From: Sulfitobacter litoralis
GTDB lineage: Bacteria; Pseudomonadota; Alphaproteobacteria; Rhodobacterales; Rhodobacteraceae
Assembly (NCBI RefSeq): GCF_900103185.1
Contig: NZ_FNJD01000002.1
Coordinates: forward strand, 62,001-126,000
Direction: 5' to 3'
Length of the DNA stretch: 64,000 nucleotides
The notes below the pieces were generated by a model, which was not told where the DNA came from, made no database searches, and saw only the letters and a program-made list of their open reading frames with translations. Every line of letters begins with the position of its first letter. Positions within the stretch are counted from its first letter, which is position 1. The translations under genes were made by a program, and so were the position numbers. Shown piece after piece: positions 45,112 to 54,181 of the stretch.

Positions 45112-46827
45112 ATGGCCATTGTCGAAAGGAATTTTGTGCGGGACATGACCACGCCTAATCGGGACGGTGATGTTGTATTGGGTGACGACTGGGTCGCTCC
45201 GGACAAAATCGCGACAGATGAATTGCGCGGAAAACGTGCACGGCGCGGCCTGTTTGCGTTGCGCGCGTCGCCGTTGACCCGAAAAATAATCACATTCAAC
45301 TTAATTGCGCTGAATGTTTTGGCCGCCGGTATACTCTATCTTAATTCCTCCCGAGATAGCTTGGCCGTACAACGGGGTGCCTCGCTTATCTCTGAGGCAG
45401 AACTTATTGCAGATGTGTTCGAGGCACAGCTAGCGGCGGGGGGCATTCCTGACGGGTTGGCGGGGGCGGAGAACGCGCGGGCAAGCCTTGAGCGGCTTGA
45501 CCTGCGTAGTGGGATCGAAGTTTTTATCTTTGATACATCCGTCGATTTGGTTGCTCAAAACGCAGGGCAAAGCGATACGATCTCTGAGATTTCGGATCCT
45601 GGGGATACAGCCCTCATTTCTGATGGGCTAAGCTGGCTTTGGGGTGTGCTGTCCGCATCCTTTGGTGCAGCCACGCTGGCTGAGACTGTCCCGGTAGCAG
45701 AGCAGTTGCGGCCGCTGGTCTCTGGTGCTCTCGTCAGTGGCACCCGGATGGGGAATGATCTTGTTGGCGCGGGGGGAACGCTTTTCTCGGTCGCAACGCC
45801 TATCGTTCATGATGGTATGCCAATAGGTGTAGTCGCCGTTACCTCGGCAGCGGGGGAAATCGATAGGCTTGTGCGGGATGAGCGCGAGCGGGTCCTCCAG
45901 ATGTTTGTCATTGCGACGCTGGTCTCTATCGGTCTGAGTATCGTGCTGGCTTCGACCATTGCGAACCCGCTATCAGATTTGGCGGCAGCCGCCGAGCTGG
46001 GGCGCGACAAAGATGCGCGAAAAATGAATCCCGGCCGAATCCGTATTCCGGATCTGACGGCACGCCCCGATGAAATCGGTCGGCTCTCAGGGGCGCTGCG
46101 CGGTATGGTGTCGGCGCTTTACAACCGAATAGACGGAAACGAGCAATTTGCGGCTGACGTCGCGCATGAGATTAAAAACCCGCTCGCCTCTTTGCGATCG
46201 GCTGTTGGCACGTTGCGCTTGATCAAGCGAGAAGACCAACGCGAAAAGCTGCTCGACGTCATCGACCACGATGTGCGCCGATTGGACCGTCTGGTTAGCG
46301 ATATTTCGAACGCGTCGCGTCTGGACAGTGAGCTGGTCAAAGAAGAGGAAGAGCCCTTTGATTTGCTCATGATGATCGGCAATTTGGGTCAGTATCTGGG
46401 GGAAGACGCACGCAAACGCGGCATCGACTTTATAACTGATCTGCCAGAACAGCCGATTATCGTTCATGGCCTCGAAGCCCGTTTGGCGCAGGTTTTTGTG
46501 AATTTGATCAGCAATGCCGTGTCGTTTTGTGAAGATGGCGATGCAATACGTGTCTGGGCGCGCATGCGTGAAAATCGCATTCTCGTTGTCGTAGAAGACA
46601 CCGGTCCGGGCATCCCGGAACAAGCGCTCTCGAAGATTTTCAAACGTTTCTACTCGGAGCGCCCCGAAGAGCATTTTGGTAATAACTCTGGGCTAGGGCT
46701 CGCGATTTCGAAGCAAATCGTAGAGGCGCATGGTGGTGTCATCTGGGCCGAAAATATTCGGCCGACCGATGCCGATATCACCTCTGACCCTCTTGGCGCG
46801 CGCTTTGTGGTTGGATTGCCGATCTGA
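45112..46827 (+). CDS. chvG: Sensor histidine kinase ChvG
   Basis: 571 residues. Two membrane spans (about 60-80 and 262-284) enclose a periplasmic sensor of ~180 residues. HAMP region follows, then HisKA with the phospho-acceptor His352 in FAADVAHEIKNPLASLRS, and the ATPase with N-box NLISNAVSFCED, G1 DTGPGIPE, and GLGLAISK. In relatives the periplasmic ExoR protein restrains ChvG; exoR is not in this window. Begins eight bases after chvI. Confidence 0.95.
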   Translation: MAIVERNFVRDMTTPNRDGDVVLGDDWVAPDKIATDELRGKRARRGLFALRASPLTRKIITFNLIALNVLAAGILYLNSSRDSLAVQRGASLISEAELIADVFEAQLAAGGIPDGLAGAENARASLERLDLRSGIEVFIFDTSVDLVAQNAGQSDTISEISDPGDTALISDGLSWLWGVLSASFGAATLAETVPVAEQLRPLVSGALVSGTRMGNDLVGAGGTLFSVATPIVHDGMPIGVVAVTSAAGEIDRLVRDERERVLQMFVIATLVSIGLSIVLASTIANPLSDLAAAAELGRDKDARKMNPGRIRIPDLTARPDEIGRLSGALRGMVSALYNRIDGNEQFAADVAHEIKNPLASLRSAVGTLRLIKREDQREKLLDVIDHDVRRLDRLVSDISNASRLDSELVKEEEEPFDLLMMIGNLGQYLGEDARKRGIDFITDLPEQPIIVHGLEARLAQVFVNLISNAVSFCEDGDAIRVWARMRENRILVVVEDTGPGIPEQALSKIFKRFYSERPEEHFGNNSGLGLAISKQIVEAHGGVIWAENIRPTDADITSDPLGARFVVGLPI

Positions 46828-46832
46828 AGCCG

Positions 46833-47264
46833 ATGTCACCGACGACCACGATCCACGCCACGACCGTGTCCGTTAAGGGGCGTGGTGTGATGATACGCGG
46901 TGCTTCGGGCAGCGGGAAATCTGCGCTGGCATTGCAGCTGATTGCAATGGGGGCCGAGCTTGTGTCGGATGACCGTACAGGGCTGATTAAGCACGATAAT
47001 CGGCTCATCGCTAGCCCGCCCGACGCGATACAAGGCCTGATCGAAGCGCGCGGCATCGGGATACTGGCCTTGAAATACGAAACTGAAATTCCGATCTACC
47101 TCTTAATAGATCTGGACAACGATGAACCCGACCGCCTTCCCGAAATACGCTACGAAGAGGTAATGGGCGTCGCTCTACGATGTCTTAGGCGGTGCGATGG
47201 GCCACATTTCGCTGCTTCTGTTTACTTGATGGCAAATATGATGGACTACCCAGCAGATGACTGA
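46833..47264 (+). CDS. hprK: Short HPr kinase/phosphorylase-like protein
   Basis: 143 residues, only the kinase domain of HprK; the N-terminal half of the Bacillus protein is absent, as in other alphaproteobacteria. Walker A is GASGSGKSALALQL near residue 23; ELVSDDRT holds the acidic catalytic residues, and EARGIGIL corresponds to the signature loop. It would phosphorylate Ser46 of the HPr encoded four genes later. Starts five bases after chvG, and its stop overlaps rapZ. Confidence 0.92.
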   Translation: MSPTTTIHATTVSVKGRGVMIRGASGSGKSALALQLIAMGAELVSDDRTGLIKHDNRLIASPPDAIQGLIEARGIGILALKYETEIPIYLLIDLDNDEPDRLPEIRYEEVMGVALRCLRRCDGPHFAASVYLMANMMDYPADD

Positions 47265-48150
47265 GGCAATGACATCCAATCGGCGAATTGTGCTTGTGAC
47301 CGGTCCGGCAGGGGCAGGGCGGTCTTCCACGTTGAATGTGTTGGAGGATGCCGGTTTCGAAGCGATTGATAATAGCCCGATGCGGATGTTGCGTGCGTTG
47401 ATCGAGGCACCAGGCCAACTGCGTCCGATGGCTCTTGGCGTTGACCTGCGCAATCGCGATTTTTCGACGGACCGCGTTATTGAGTTAATGGCGGACATGC
47501 GATCACGTCCTGACATCGACATCGAACTTCTTTACCTCGATTGCGATACCAACGTACTGCTACGCCGGTTTTCGGAAACGCGCAGGCGCCACCCGATGGC
47601 TGCGTCCGCGACACCTATTGAGGGTATCGTGCGTGAGAAAGAACTGCTTGAACCGGTTTTAGCGATCGCGGACGTTTTAATTGATACATCAGACCTGAAT
47701 GTGCATCAGCTCAGATCAGAGGTAGAGCGCTGGTTCTCGCCTGATGGCGCACGGCACTTGACTGTATCGGTCCAGTCATTCTCGTATAAACGCGGGTTAC
47801 CGCGCAGTGCTGATATGGTCTTCGACTGCCGCTTCCTGCGAAACCCCTATTGGGAACCCGCGCTGCGGAGCATGAATGGCACCCAGCAACCTGTGGCTGA
47901 CTACGTTGGTGCCGATCCCTTGTTCGCAAACTTTGCGACACAGGTAAAATCTCTGTGTCAATTGGTCCTGCCCGCCTGCAAGACCGAAGGGAAATCACAT
48001 ATCTCTCTTGCGTTCGGCTGCACAGGGGGGCAACACCGGTCCGTAACTTTGGCCGAATATCTCGCATCCAGCCTGTCGAAAGACGGCTGGCAAGTTTCGG
48101 TTAGGCACCGCGAATTAGATCGTAGCAAACGGGAAGAGACATCGCGTTGA
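47257..48150 (+). CDS. rapZ: RapZ-family nucleotide-binding protein
   Basis: 297 residues. N-terminal P-loop domain with VTGPAGAGRSSTLNVLEDAG; the usual Lys of GxSGxGKS is Arg here. The link EAIDNSPM and, in the C-terminal RNA-binding half, MVFDCRFLRNPYWEPALR, then FGCTGGQHRSVTLAEYL match the family. In E. coli RapZ steers RNase E to the GlmZ RNA; in this group its RNA targets are unknown. Overlaps hprK by eight bases (start at MTEAMTSNRR; an internal ATG four codons later is possible), and its stop overlaps the EIIA start (TTGA). Confidence 0.9.
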   Translation: MTEAMTSNRRIVLVTGPAGAGRSSTLNVLEDAGFEAIDNSPMRMLRALIEAPGQLRPMALGVDLRNRDFSTDRVIELMADMRSRPDIDIELLYLDCDTNVLLRRFSETRRRHPMAASATPIEGIVREKELLEPVLAIADVLIDTSDLNVHQLRSEVERWFSPDGARHLTVSVQSFSYKRGLPRSADMVFDCRFLRNPYWEPALRSMNGTQQPVADYVGADPLFANFATQVKSLCQLVLPACKTEGKSHISLAFGCTGGQHRSVTLAEYLASSLSKDGWQVSVRHRELDRSKREETSR

Positions 48151-48539
48151 TTGGTATTGTGATTGTTGCACACGGCGGGTTGGCCAAGGAGTATTTGGCC
48201 GCGATCGAGCATGTCGTCGGGTCGCAAAATGGTGTGCGCGCTATTGCGATTTACGCGGACCACGATCGCACCGAGAAGCAGCAAGAAATCTGTCAGGCCG
48301 CCGATGCCGTGGACACTGGTAACGGGGTGGTTGTCGTGACCGATCTTTTTGGCGGGTCACCTTCGAACCTTAGCTTGCTTGCGTGTCGCCCCGAAAATCG
48401 CCGCATCCTTTATGGCGCAAACCTCCCCATGTTGATCAAGCTGGCCAAGTCCCGTGACTTGGAAGTGCCCGAAGCGGTGCGCGCAGCTTTGGCGGCTGGT
48501 AGGAAGTACATTGATAGCCAGAACGTTAGTGCGGAATAG
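48147..48539 (+). CDS. PTS EIIA component, mannose type
   Basis: 130 residues from a TTG that overlaps the rapZ stop. The phosphorylation site His9 is in IVIVAHGGLAKEYL, followed by TDLFGGSPSNLSLL. EIIA proteins of this type in alphaproteobacteria lack a partner permease and are thought to signal phosphorylation state. Sequence length equals the EIIA domain of ManX alone. Followed by HPr after 14 bases. Confidence 0.92.
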   Translation: MIGIVIVAHGGLAKEYLAAIEHVVGSQNGVRAIAIYADHDRTEKQQEICQAADAVDTGNGVVVVTDLFGGSPSNLSLLACRPENRRILYGANLPMLIKLAKSRDLEVPEAVRAALAAGRKYIDSQNVSAE

Positions 48540-48553
48540 TAAGGCCCTATTAT

Positions 48554-48823
48554 ATGACTCAAGTTTCACTGAAAATTGTAAATGAAAAAGGCTTGCACGC
48601 GCGCGCCTCTGCCAAATTGGTCGAAGTTGTCGAAGCGTTCGACGCACGTGCGGAAGTCAGCAAAGACGGCATGTCGGCGTCGGGTGACAGCATTATGGGC
48701 TTGCTTATGCTCGCGGCTTCGAAAGGGTGCATGATTGATGTGCAGACGTCTGGCCCTGATCAGGAGGCGCTCGCAGATGCCCTGACAGCCTTGGTGGCTG
48801 ATAAGTTCGGTGAGGGCAACTGA
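48554..48823 (+). CDS. ptsH: HPr phosphocarrier protein
   Basis: 89 residues. Active His15 is in NEKGLHARASAKLV and the regulatory Ser46 lies in SGDSIMGLLMLAASKG, so it can be phosphorylated by enzyme I on His and by HprK on Ser. Together with the EIIA, HprK and RapZ genes it makes an incomplete PTS for regulation rather than sugar uptake. Enzyme I (ptsP) is not in the window. TATATG start region with a modest upstream site. Confidence 0.95.
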   Translation: MTQVSLKIVNEKGLHARASAKLVEVVEAFDARAEVSKDGMSASGDSIMGLLMLAASKGCMIDVQTSGPDQEALADALTALVADKFGEGN

Positions 48824-48878
48824 TCGCCGGTTTGCCATGGCCGTTGTCGGTTGCCTTGAAGGGTATAAGGTTGAAAAT

Positions 48879-49769
48879 ATGACGGAGAATGCGCAAAGCG
48901 GACCCGCGCCGTTGTTAAATGATGGAACCGGCGAGCCGGTAACCTTCACCAAATATGATCGCAGCAGCCTTTCCTATGCCTCTACATTCGATCACCCGGT
49001 AAAGTCAGGTCTCATCAGCGCTATTGAGCTGTTCACCGGCAAACTCAAAGTGCTCCGCCTGATCCGTCAGTTTGAAAAACAAGGGGCACCGACTGGGCAG
49101 GGATTCTGGCGCGCTGCGCTGGATACCATGGGCATCGACCTGACAACGCCGCAGGAGCAGTTGAACCGAATTCCGAAAAGCGGACCCGTCGTCGTCGTTG
49201 CGAACCACCCGCACGGAATGGTCGACGGCATGATTTTCGCGGATCTTATCGGTCGGGTCCGGCCCGATTACCGCATCCTCACTCGATCGTTGTTAACCTC
49301 AATCGACGAAGTCGCGGGCAGCTATATGATCCCGGTGCCGTTTGCTCACGATCCCGATGCACAACGTAAGGGTGTCGAAATGCGCGCGAAAGCGATGGCA
49401 CACCTGAAGGCGGGCGGCGTTGTCGCGCTTTTCCCGTCAGGCGTCGTCGCCGCCTCTGATACCATGTTTGGTCCGGCGATCGAAGCAGAGTGGAATGTCT
49501 TTACCGCGAAAATGATCCGCCGATCGGGGGCAAAGGTTGTGCCGATGCGGTTTCCCGGTGAAAACAGCCGCGCCTATCAAATCGCAAATAGAATATCGCC
49601 AATTTTGCGGCAGGGGTTGCTACTGCACGAGATCGTCCATGCCTGCAATAAGCCCCAGGGTCCGATCGTAGGTCATGCGCTGACGCCGGAACAGATGAGC
49701 GCGAACATAGATGACCCGCGTGGCTTTATGGCTTGGCTTCGGGCGCATACGCTTTCGCTTGAAGAGTAA
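48879..49769 (+). CDS. Lysophospholipid acyltransferase-like protein
   Basis: 296 residues from the ATG (MTENAQSGPAP) with an AAGG site eight bases upstream. The acyltransferase core is recognised from VVVANHPHGMVDGMIFADL (motif 1), FPSGVVAAS (motif 3) and a later VVPMRFPGENS block. The catalytic pair is spaced H-x5-D, or H-x3-D for the second His, instead of the textbook H-x4-D, as in the NHPxGxxDG branch of the family. It may acylate lipid A, ornithine lipids or lysophosphatidate. It follows HPr after 55 bases and may share its mRNA. Confidence 0.83.
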   Translation: MTENAQSGPAPLLNDGTGEPVTFTKYDRSSLSYASTFDHPVKSGLISAIELFTGKLKVLRLIRQFEKQGAPTGQGFWRAALDTMGIDLTTPQEQLNRIPKSGPVVVVANHPHGMVDGMIFADLIGRVRPDYRILTRSLLTSIDEVAGSYMIPVPFAHDPDAQRKGVEMRAKAMAHLKAGGVVALFPSGVVAASDTMFGPAIEAEWNVFTAKMIRRSGAKVVPMRFPGENSRAYQIANRISPILRQGLLLHEIVHACNKPQGPIVGHALTPEQMSANIDDPRGFMAWLRAHTLSLEE

Positions 49770-49850
49770 CCTTCTGATCTAATTTGATAAATCAAGTTGT
49801 GCGGCGTGCTCCTGTGGGGCGGTGTTCGTCAGGTCTGATCGGCGCAGTTG

Positions 49851-49871
49851 TTGACGACAGGTGCTCGTCAA
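49851..49871. repeat. 7-bp inverted repeat between the acyltransferase and parC
   Basis: TTGACGA-CAGGTGC-TCGTCAA in the 147-bp gap between two convergent genes. No T-run, so a weak terminator at best. Confidence 0.35.
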
Positions 49872-49916
49872 ATACGCTTAGACAAAGATTGCTCCGAGAT
49901 GACGCGCACCACACGA

Positions 49917-52238
49917 TCAACCGAAGCGGTTGTCACGCGGGAAACCACGTGGGGCCATTCGCCCCGCAGTAGCCCGTTTTCCAGTCCATTCAGTCAAGTC
50001 GGGTTCAGTGCGCGTGCGACCCGCCGGATCTTGCCAGCTTAGGCCATTCTCGGCATTGAAGGTGATTGCATCTGACATACCACCATCTTTGTATTTCTGC
50101 AGTCGAACGCCTTTGCCGCGACCCATCTCTGGGAGCTCATCTAAGCCAAAGACCAAGACCTTGCGGTTCTCACCAACGACAGCAACTGCGTTTCCCGCCA
50201 CAGGCGCACAGATCATCGCTTTGACGTCTCCGCGCACATTCAGAACCTGTCGGCCGGTCCGAGTTTGCGCCAACACCTCGTCTTCTGGCACAACGAAGCC
50301 ATCACCGGCTGATGACGCGACCAAGAGCTTGCGCCCGGGCTTGTGGATCAAGATATCGACAATTTGAACCTCGTTCGGCAGATCAACCATCAAGCGCAAC
50401 GGCTCTCCCATTCCACGCCCGCCGGGCAGGGTGGAGGCAGAAAGTGTATAGAATCGCCCATTCGTGCCGAAAACGAGCAACCTGTCTGTTGTCTCTGCGT
50501 GAAAGATAAAGCGGGGCCCATCGCCGTCTTTGAACTTCAGCTCTCGGTTAAGATCGATGTGGCCGGTCATTGCGCGGATCCACCCCATTTGCGAGCAGAC
50601 CACAGTGATCGGCTCGCGGTCGATCATCGCCTCAAGTGGGACTTCTTCGACCACGCCGGCCTCGGCAAAGCTTGTTCTGCGACGACCAACGTTTTTGCCG
50701 TCTAGTGTCCAATCCTTGCCAAACTTCTTTTTAGTCTCGCGCAACTGGTCAACGATCGTTGTCCACTGGGTCGCTTCGTTTTCCAACAGGTCTTCGAGGC
50801 CAGCGCGTTCCGCGATCAGCGCGGATTGTTCGCGAAGAAGTTCGATTTCCTCCAGGCGTCGTAATGACCGCAAACGCATGTTCAAAATGGCGTCGGCCTG
50901 AACTTCGGAGAGAGAGTGCTCGGTAGACGGGGCAGGCGGCACATAGCTGGACTCGTTCAACGCACGCGCATGTTCCTTGCCCCAATCTTCCATCATCAGC
51001 GCGGATTTCGGGTCATCGTCATAGCGAATGATATCAATGACGCGATCGAGGTTCAGGAAGGCGATGATGAAGCCCTCGAGGACCTCAAGCCGATGATCGA
51101 TCTTCTCCATGCGATACGCAGAACGTCGCTGCAGCACTTCACGACGGTGATCCAGAAACGCGCGCAGCACTTCCTTCATCGAGCACACTTTGGGTGTCAC
51201 GCCATCGATCAGCACGTTCATATTGAGAGAGAACCGCACCTCGAGATCCGAGCTACGATACAGCATGCCCATGAGCACCTCGGGATCGACGTTCTTCGAG
51301 CGGGGCTCAATAATCAGCCGGATATCCTCTGCCGATTCGTCTCGCACATCGCCCAAAATCGGGATCTTCTTGGTCTGAATCAGCTCGGCGATCTTCTCTA
51401 TGAGCTTCGATTTTTGTACCTGATAGGGGATTTCGGTAACGACGATCTGCCATGCACCGCGGCCTAGATCTTCGGTCTCCCAGCGGCACCGCAGGCGGAA
51501 GCCGCCTTTGCCAGTGCGATATGCGTTTGCAATGTTTTCAGGGGGTTCGACGATGATACCGCCGGTGGGGAAATCGGGGCCCGGGACAAAATTAAGCAAA
51601 GTATCATCACGCGCGTCGGGTGTCTTGATGAGGTGAATGCACGCGTCGACGAGTTCCGAAATGTTATGCGGCGGTATGTTGGTCGCCATCCCGACCGCAA
51701 TGCCCGACGACCCATTCGCCAAAAGGTTCGGGAACTGCGCCGGCAAAACAACGGGCTCTGTCAGCGTGCCGTCGTAGTTTTCCCTAAAATCGACAGCATT
51801 TTCGTTCAAGCCCTCGAGCATGGCTTCGGCAACGGCTGTCATCCGCGCTTCGGTGTAGCGGCTTGCGGCAGGGTTATCGCCATCGATGTTGCCAAAGTTA
51901 CCTTGCCCGTCAACCAACGGATAACGCACGTTAAAATCTTGAGCGAGACGCGCCATCGCATCATAAATCGCGGCGTCACCGTGGGGGTGATAGTTCCCCA
52001 TCACATCACCGGAAATTTTTGCGGACTTCCGGAATCCCCCGGTGCTGTTAAGCCTCAGTTCACGCATTGCAAATAAGATGCGTCGGTGTACGGGCTTCAA
52101 ACCATCGCGCGCATCGGGCAGCGCGCGGTGCATAATGGTGGAAAGCGCATAGGTCAGATACCGGTCCCCCAGGGCGCGGCGCAATGGCTCTGACGAATTG
52201 CGAGAATTTTGATCGGCGGGGGTGGTTATATCTGACAT
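49917..52238 (-). CDS. parC: DNA topoisomerase IV subunit A
   Basis: 773 residues; unlinks daughter chromosomes with ParE. The catalytic Tyr is in AASRYTEARM (about residue 127). ParC rather than GyrA is indicated by the N-terminal YALSTIMHRALPDARDGLKPVHRR text, the shorter length, and lack of the GyrA-box (QRRGGKG); the C-terminal beta-pinwheel ends with GRGKGVRLQKYKDG. The quinolone-region residues (HPHGDAAIYDAMARLAQDF) follow the wild-type form. Alone on its strand. Confidence 0.96.
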   Translation of the reverse strand: MSDITTPADQNSRNSSEPLRRALGDRYLTYALSTIMHRALPDARDGLKPVHRRILFAMRELRLNSTGGFRKSAKISGDVMGNYHPHGDAAIYDAMARLAQDFNVRYPLVDGQGNFGNIDGDNPAASRYTEARMTAVAEAMLEGLNENAVDFRENYDGTLTEPVVLPAQFPNLLANGSSGIAVGMATNIPPHNISELVDACIHLIKTPDARDDTLLNFVPGPDFPTGGIIVEPPENIANAYRTGKGGFRLRCRWETEDLGRGAWQIVVTEIPYQVQKSKLIEKIAELIQTKKIPILGDVRDESAEDIRLIIEPRSKNVDPEVLMGMLYRSSDLEVRFSLNMNVLIDGVTPKVCSMKEVLRAFLDHRREVLQRRSAYRMEKIDHRLEVLEGFIIAFLNLDRVIDIIRYDDDPKSALMMEDWGKEHARALNESSYVPPAPSTEHSLSEVQADAILNMRLRSLRRLEEIELLREQSALIAERAGLEDLLENEATQWTTIVDQLRETKKKFGKDWTLDGKNVGRRRTSFAEAGVVEEVPLEAMIDREPITVVCSQMGWIRAMTGHIDLNRELKFKDGDGPRFIFHAETTDRLLVFGTNGRFYTLSASTLPGGRGMGEPLRLMVDLPNEVQIVDILIHKPGRKLLVASSAGDGFVVPEDEVLAQTRTGRQVLNVRGDVKAMICAPVAGNAVAVVGENRKVLVFGLDELPEMGRGKGVRLQKYKDGGMSDAITFNAENGLSWQDPAGRTRTEPDLTEWTGKRATAGRMAPRGFPRDNRFG

Positions 52239-52438
52239 TTTCCTTGTTTAGCTAAGGGCGCGCGACGCGGCAAGCGACTGTTTGGAGTGTGCATGCTTCG
52301 TCCGATGCGCATGGCCCTTAGCAGCTAATGTTTCAATCATGTTGGAACGTTTTACCCAGCATTTGTGTTATGCCTCACAAGAGGGCTTAGAAAGCCTCGC
52401 ACCGACACGGTGCCAGTCAATACTTCGGGGGATGTGCG

Positions 52439-53059
52439 ATGAAACGGTTTATTTTTCTAACTTTTGGCTTTCTGGGTTGGGCATTCTTCGAAATGAGCGG
52501 CGGCGTTGATTTTCAGCCAGCCAGTGCGCGCATCGCTGCAAGTGATGGCGAGCCCTCGCTTGTGATTCAGAAAGTTGCCGCGGACAGAACTCGGAATGTG
52601 GTCGAGCCCGCTGTTATCTCCCGAGCAGTCGCATCTGCTCCTATTGCACCGACACCCGCATCTTTCGTGCCAGGATCAAGTTCCGGTAATGCATCAGAGG
52701 TGCAAAATGTTTCCGTCTCGCTGACCTCGTTGCGCACCCTAGACGACAATGTAGCTAAGCCTGGCAACAATGACATCACTGCGAACACTGCACCGATTGT
52801 TATTCCAAGCTTGATCGCGCCCGGTGATACTGAGACGACCTTAATTGAAGTTGGTTCCGACACCGCTATCCGCTCCGTATCAGGGAATCGTGTAAATGTA
52901 CGCGGTGGTCCGGGAACCGATTATCAGGTTGTTACCAAACTCGGTCGTGGCGATTCGGTGGAAGTGATCCACGACAACGGCGACGGATGGGTGAAGATGC
53001 GTTCATTGGGTGGTGGCCAAGAAGGGTGGATGGCTGATTTTCTCCTCTCGAGCGGCTGA
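52439..53059 (+). CDS. Secreted protein with C-terminal SH3b domain
   Basis: 206 residues. A hydrophobic N-terminus (MKRFIFLTFGFLGWAFFEMSGG) acts as signal or anchor, then ~120 residues of low-complexity Ala/Ser/Pro/Thr linker, and a bacterial SH3 domain at about 145-205 (VNVRGGPGTDYQVVTKLGRGDSVEVI, GWVKMRS, EGWMADFLL). SH3b domains bind cell-wall peptides. No enzyme domain is attached. It is separated from the SDR gene by eight bases, so the two are probably cotranscribed. GGGGG upstream of the ATG. Confidence 0.85.
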   Translation: MKRFIFLTFGFLGWAFFEMSGGVDFQPASARIAASDGEPSLVIQKVAADRTRNVVEPAVISRAVASAPIAPTPASFVPGSSSGNASEVQNVSVSLTSLRTLDDNVAKPGNNDITANTAPIVIPSLIAPGDTETTLIEVGSDTAIRSVSGNRVNVRGGPGTDYQVVTKLGRGDSVEVIHDNGDGWVKMRSLGGGQEGWMADFLLSSG

Positions 53060-53067
53060 TCGCAGGC

Positions 53068-53916
53068 GTGACCAGAATTAGCGGCGGAGCGGCGCAACGC
53101 TCTATACTGATTACCGGATGCTCGTCGGGTATCGGATATGCTGCGGCGCACGCCTTGCGGAAACGTGGTTGGAGCGTTTTTGCGTCGTGCCGTCAGCAGC
53201 GGGATTGCGATCGGCTTATCGCCGAAGGGTTCGATGCGCCGCAGCTTGACTATACTGATACGGCTACCATCTCTGCCGCGGTTAATCACGTTCTTGAACT
53301 CACGGGTGGTAGGCTGGATGCCCTTTATAATAATGGTGCCCACGCAACTCCAGGGGCAGTGGAAGATTTGCCAACAGCCGCTTTAAGAGAGATTTTTGAA
53401 AGCAATTTTTTCGGCTGGCACGAGCTGACAAGCAGCATACTTCCTGTCATGCGGGCGCAGGGTCACGGACGAATTATTCAGTGTTCGTCAGTCCTTGGTC
53501 TGGTCACGATGCCATGGCGTGGTGCATATAATGCGACCAAGTTTGCGCTGGAAGGGTTGACCGATACCCTGCGAATTGAGCTTCGCGACACTCCAATTCA
53601 CGTGAGTTTAATCGAGCCTGGACCAATCACCTCTAATATTCGCGCGAATTCTATTCCGCATTTCGAGCGCTGGATTAGCTGGGAAACGTCACCTCGAAAA
53701 ACACAGTACGAAAAGCAGCTTTTGGATAGGCTGTATACGCAGCGAGAGCCGGACCGGTTCGAACTTCCGCCGCAAGCTGTAGTCGACAAACTCATCCATG
53801 CGCTTGAATCCGACAGGCCCCGACCGCGTTATTATGTCACGACGCCTACACATATCTCGGGCATTTTAAGGCGCATTTTACCTACACGCGCCCTTGATTG
53901 GGTGCTGTCTCGATAA
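53068..53916 (+). CDS. Short-chain dehydrogenase/reductase
   Basis: 282 residues from a GTG. Rossmann motif TGCSSGIGYAAA near 17-28 (classical SDR), YNNGAHA in place of NNAG, the catalytic Ser in IIQCSSVLG and YNATK with Tyr and Lys. The C-terminal 60 residues (about 225-282, KLIHALESDRPRPRYYVTTPTH) are like retinol/steroid dehydrogenase-type SDRs that lie at membranes. Substrate unknown. Same strand and close behind the SH3b gene. Confidence 0.87.
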   Translation: MTRISGGAAQRSILITGCSSGIGYAAAHALRKRGWSVFASCRQQRDCDRLIAEGFDAPQLDYTDTATISAAVNHVLELTGGRLDALYNNGAHATPGAVEDLPTAALREIFESNFFGWHELTSSILPVMRAQGHGRIIQCSSVLGLVTMPWRGAYNATKFALEGLTDTLRIELRDTPIHVSLIEPGPITSNIRANSIPHFERWISWETSPRKTQYEKQLLDRLYTQREPDRFELPPQAVVDKLIHALESDRPRPRYYVTTPTHISGILRRILPTRALDWVLSR

Positions 53917-53974
53917 ATTCGGGTTGCGCTAAAGAATGACCCCGCTACATCTTTCAGCAACACAAAGGATGCTT

Positions 53975-54181
53975 ATGTTCGCTGACCCGTTGTATATCCT
54001 AACCGTTATCGCCGTGATCGCGGTTGTTATCGTATTGATTTTTGGGCTTGGGGGCTTCGCTGGTGGCGGAGAATTCAATAAGCGCAATTCAAATAAACTT
54101 ATGCGCATGCGCATCGTCGCACAGTTCATCGCTGTCGTTCTCATCGTCATATATGTGTACCTGCGAAAGGACGCTGGCTGA
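53975..54181 (+). CDS. Small twin-span membrane protein (HIG1-like)
   Basis: 68 residues starting at MFADPLYILTVIAVIAVV; this ATG has AAAGGA at the proper distance, while upstream Mets do not. Two spans (about 5-27 and 44-62) are joined by GGFAGGGEFNKRNSNKLMRMRIV, matching the short HIG1/twin-transmembrane proteins found upstream of the cobalamin adenosyltransferase in related bacteria. In mitochondria HIG1 proteins help assemble respiratory complexes. It overlaps the next ATG by one base (TGATG). Confidence 0.8.
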   Translation: MFADPLYILTVIAVIAVVIVLIFGLGGFAGGGEFNKRNSNKLMRMRIVAQFIAVVLIVIYVYLRKDAG

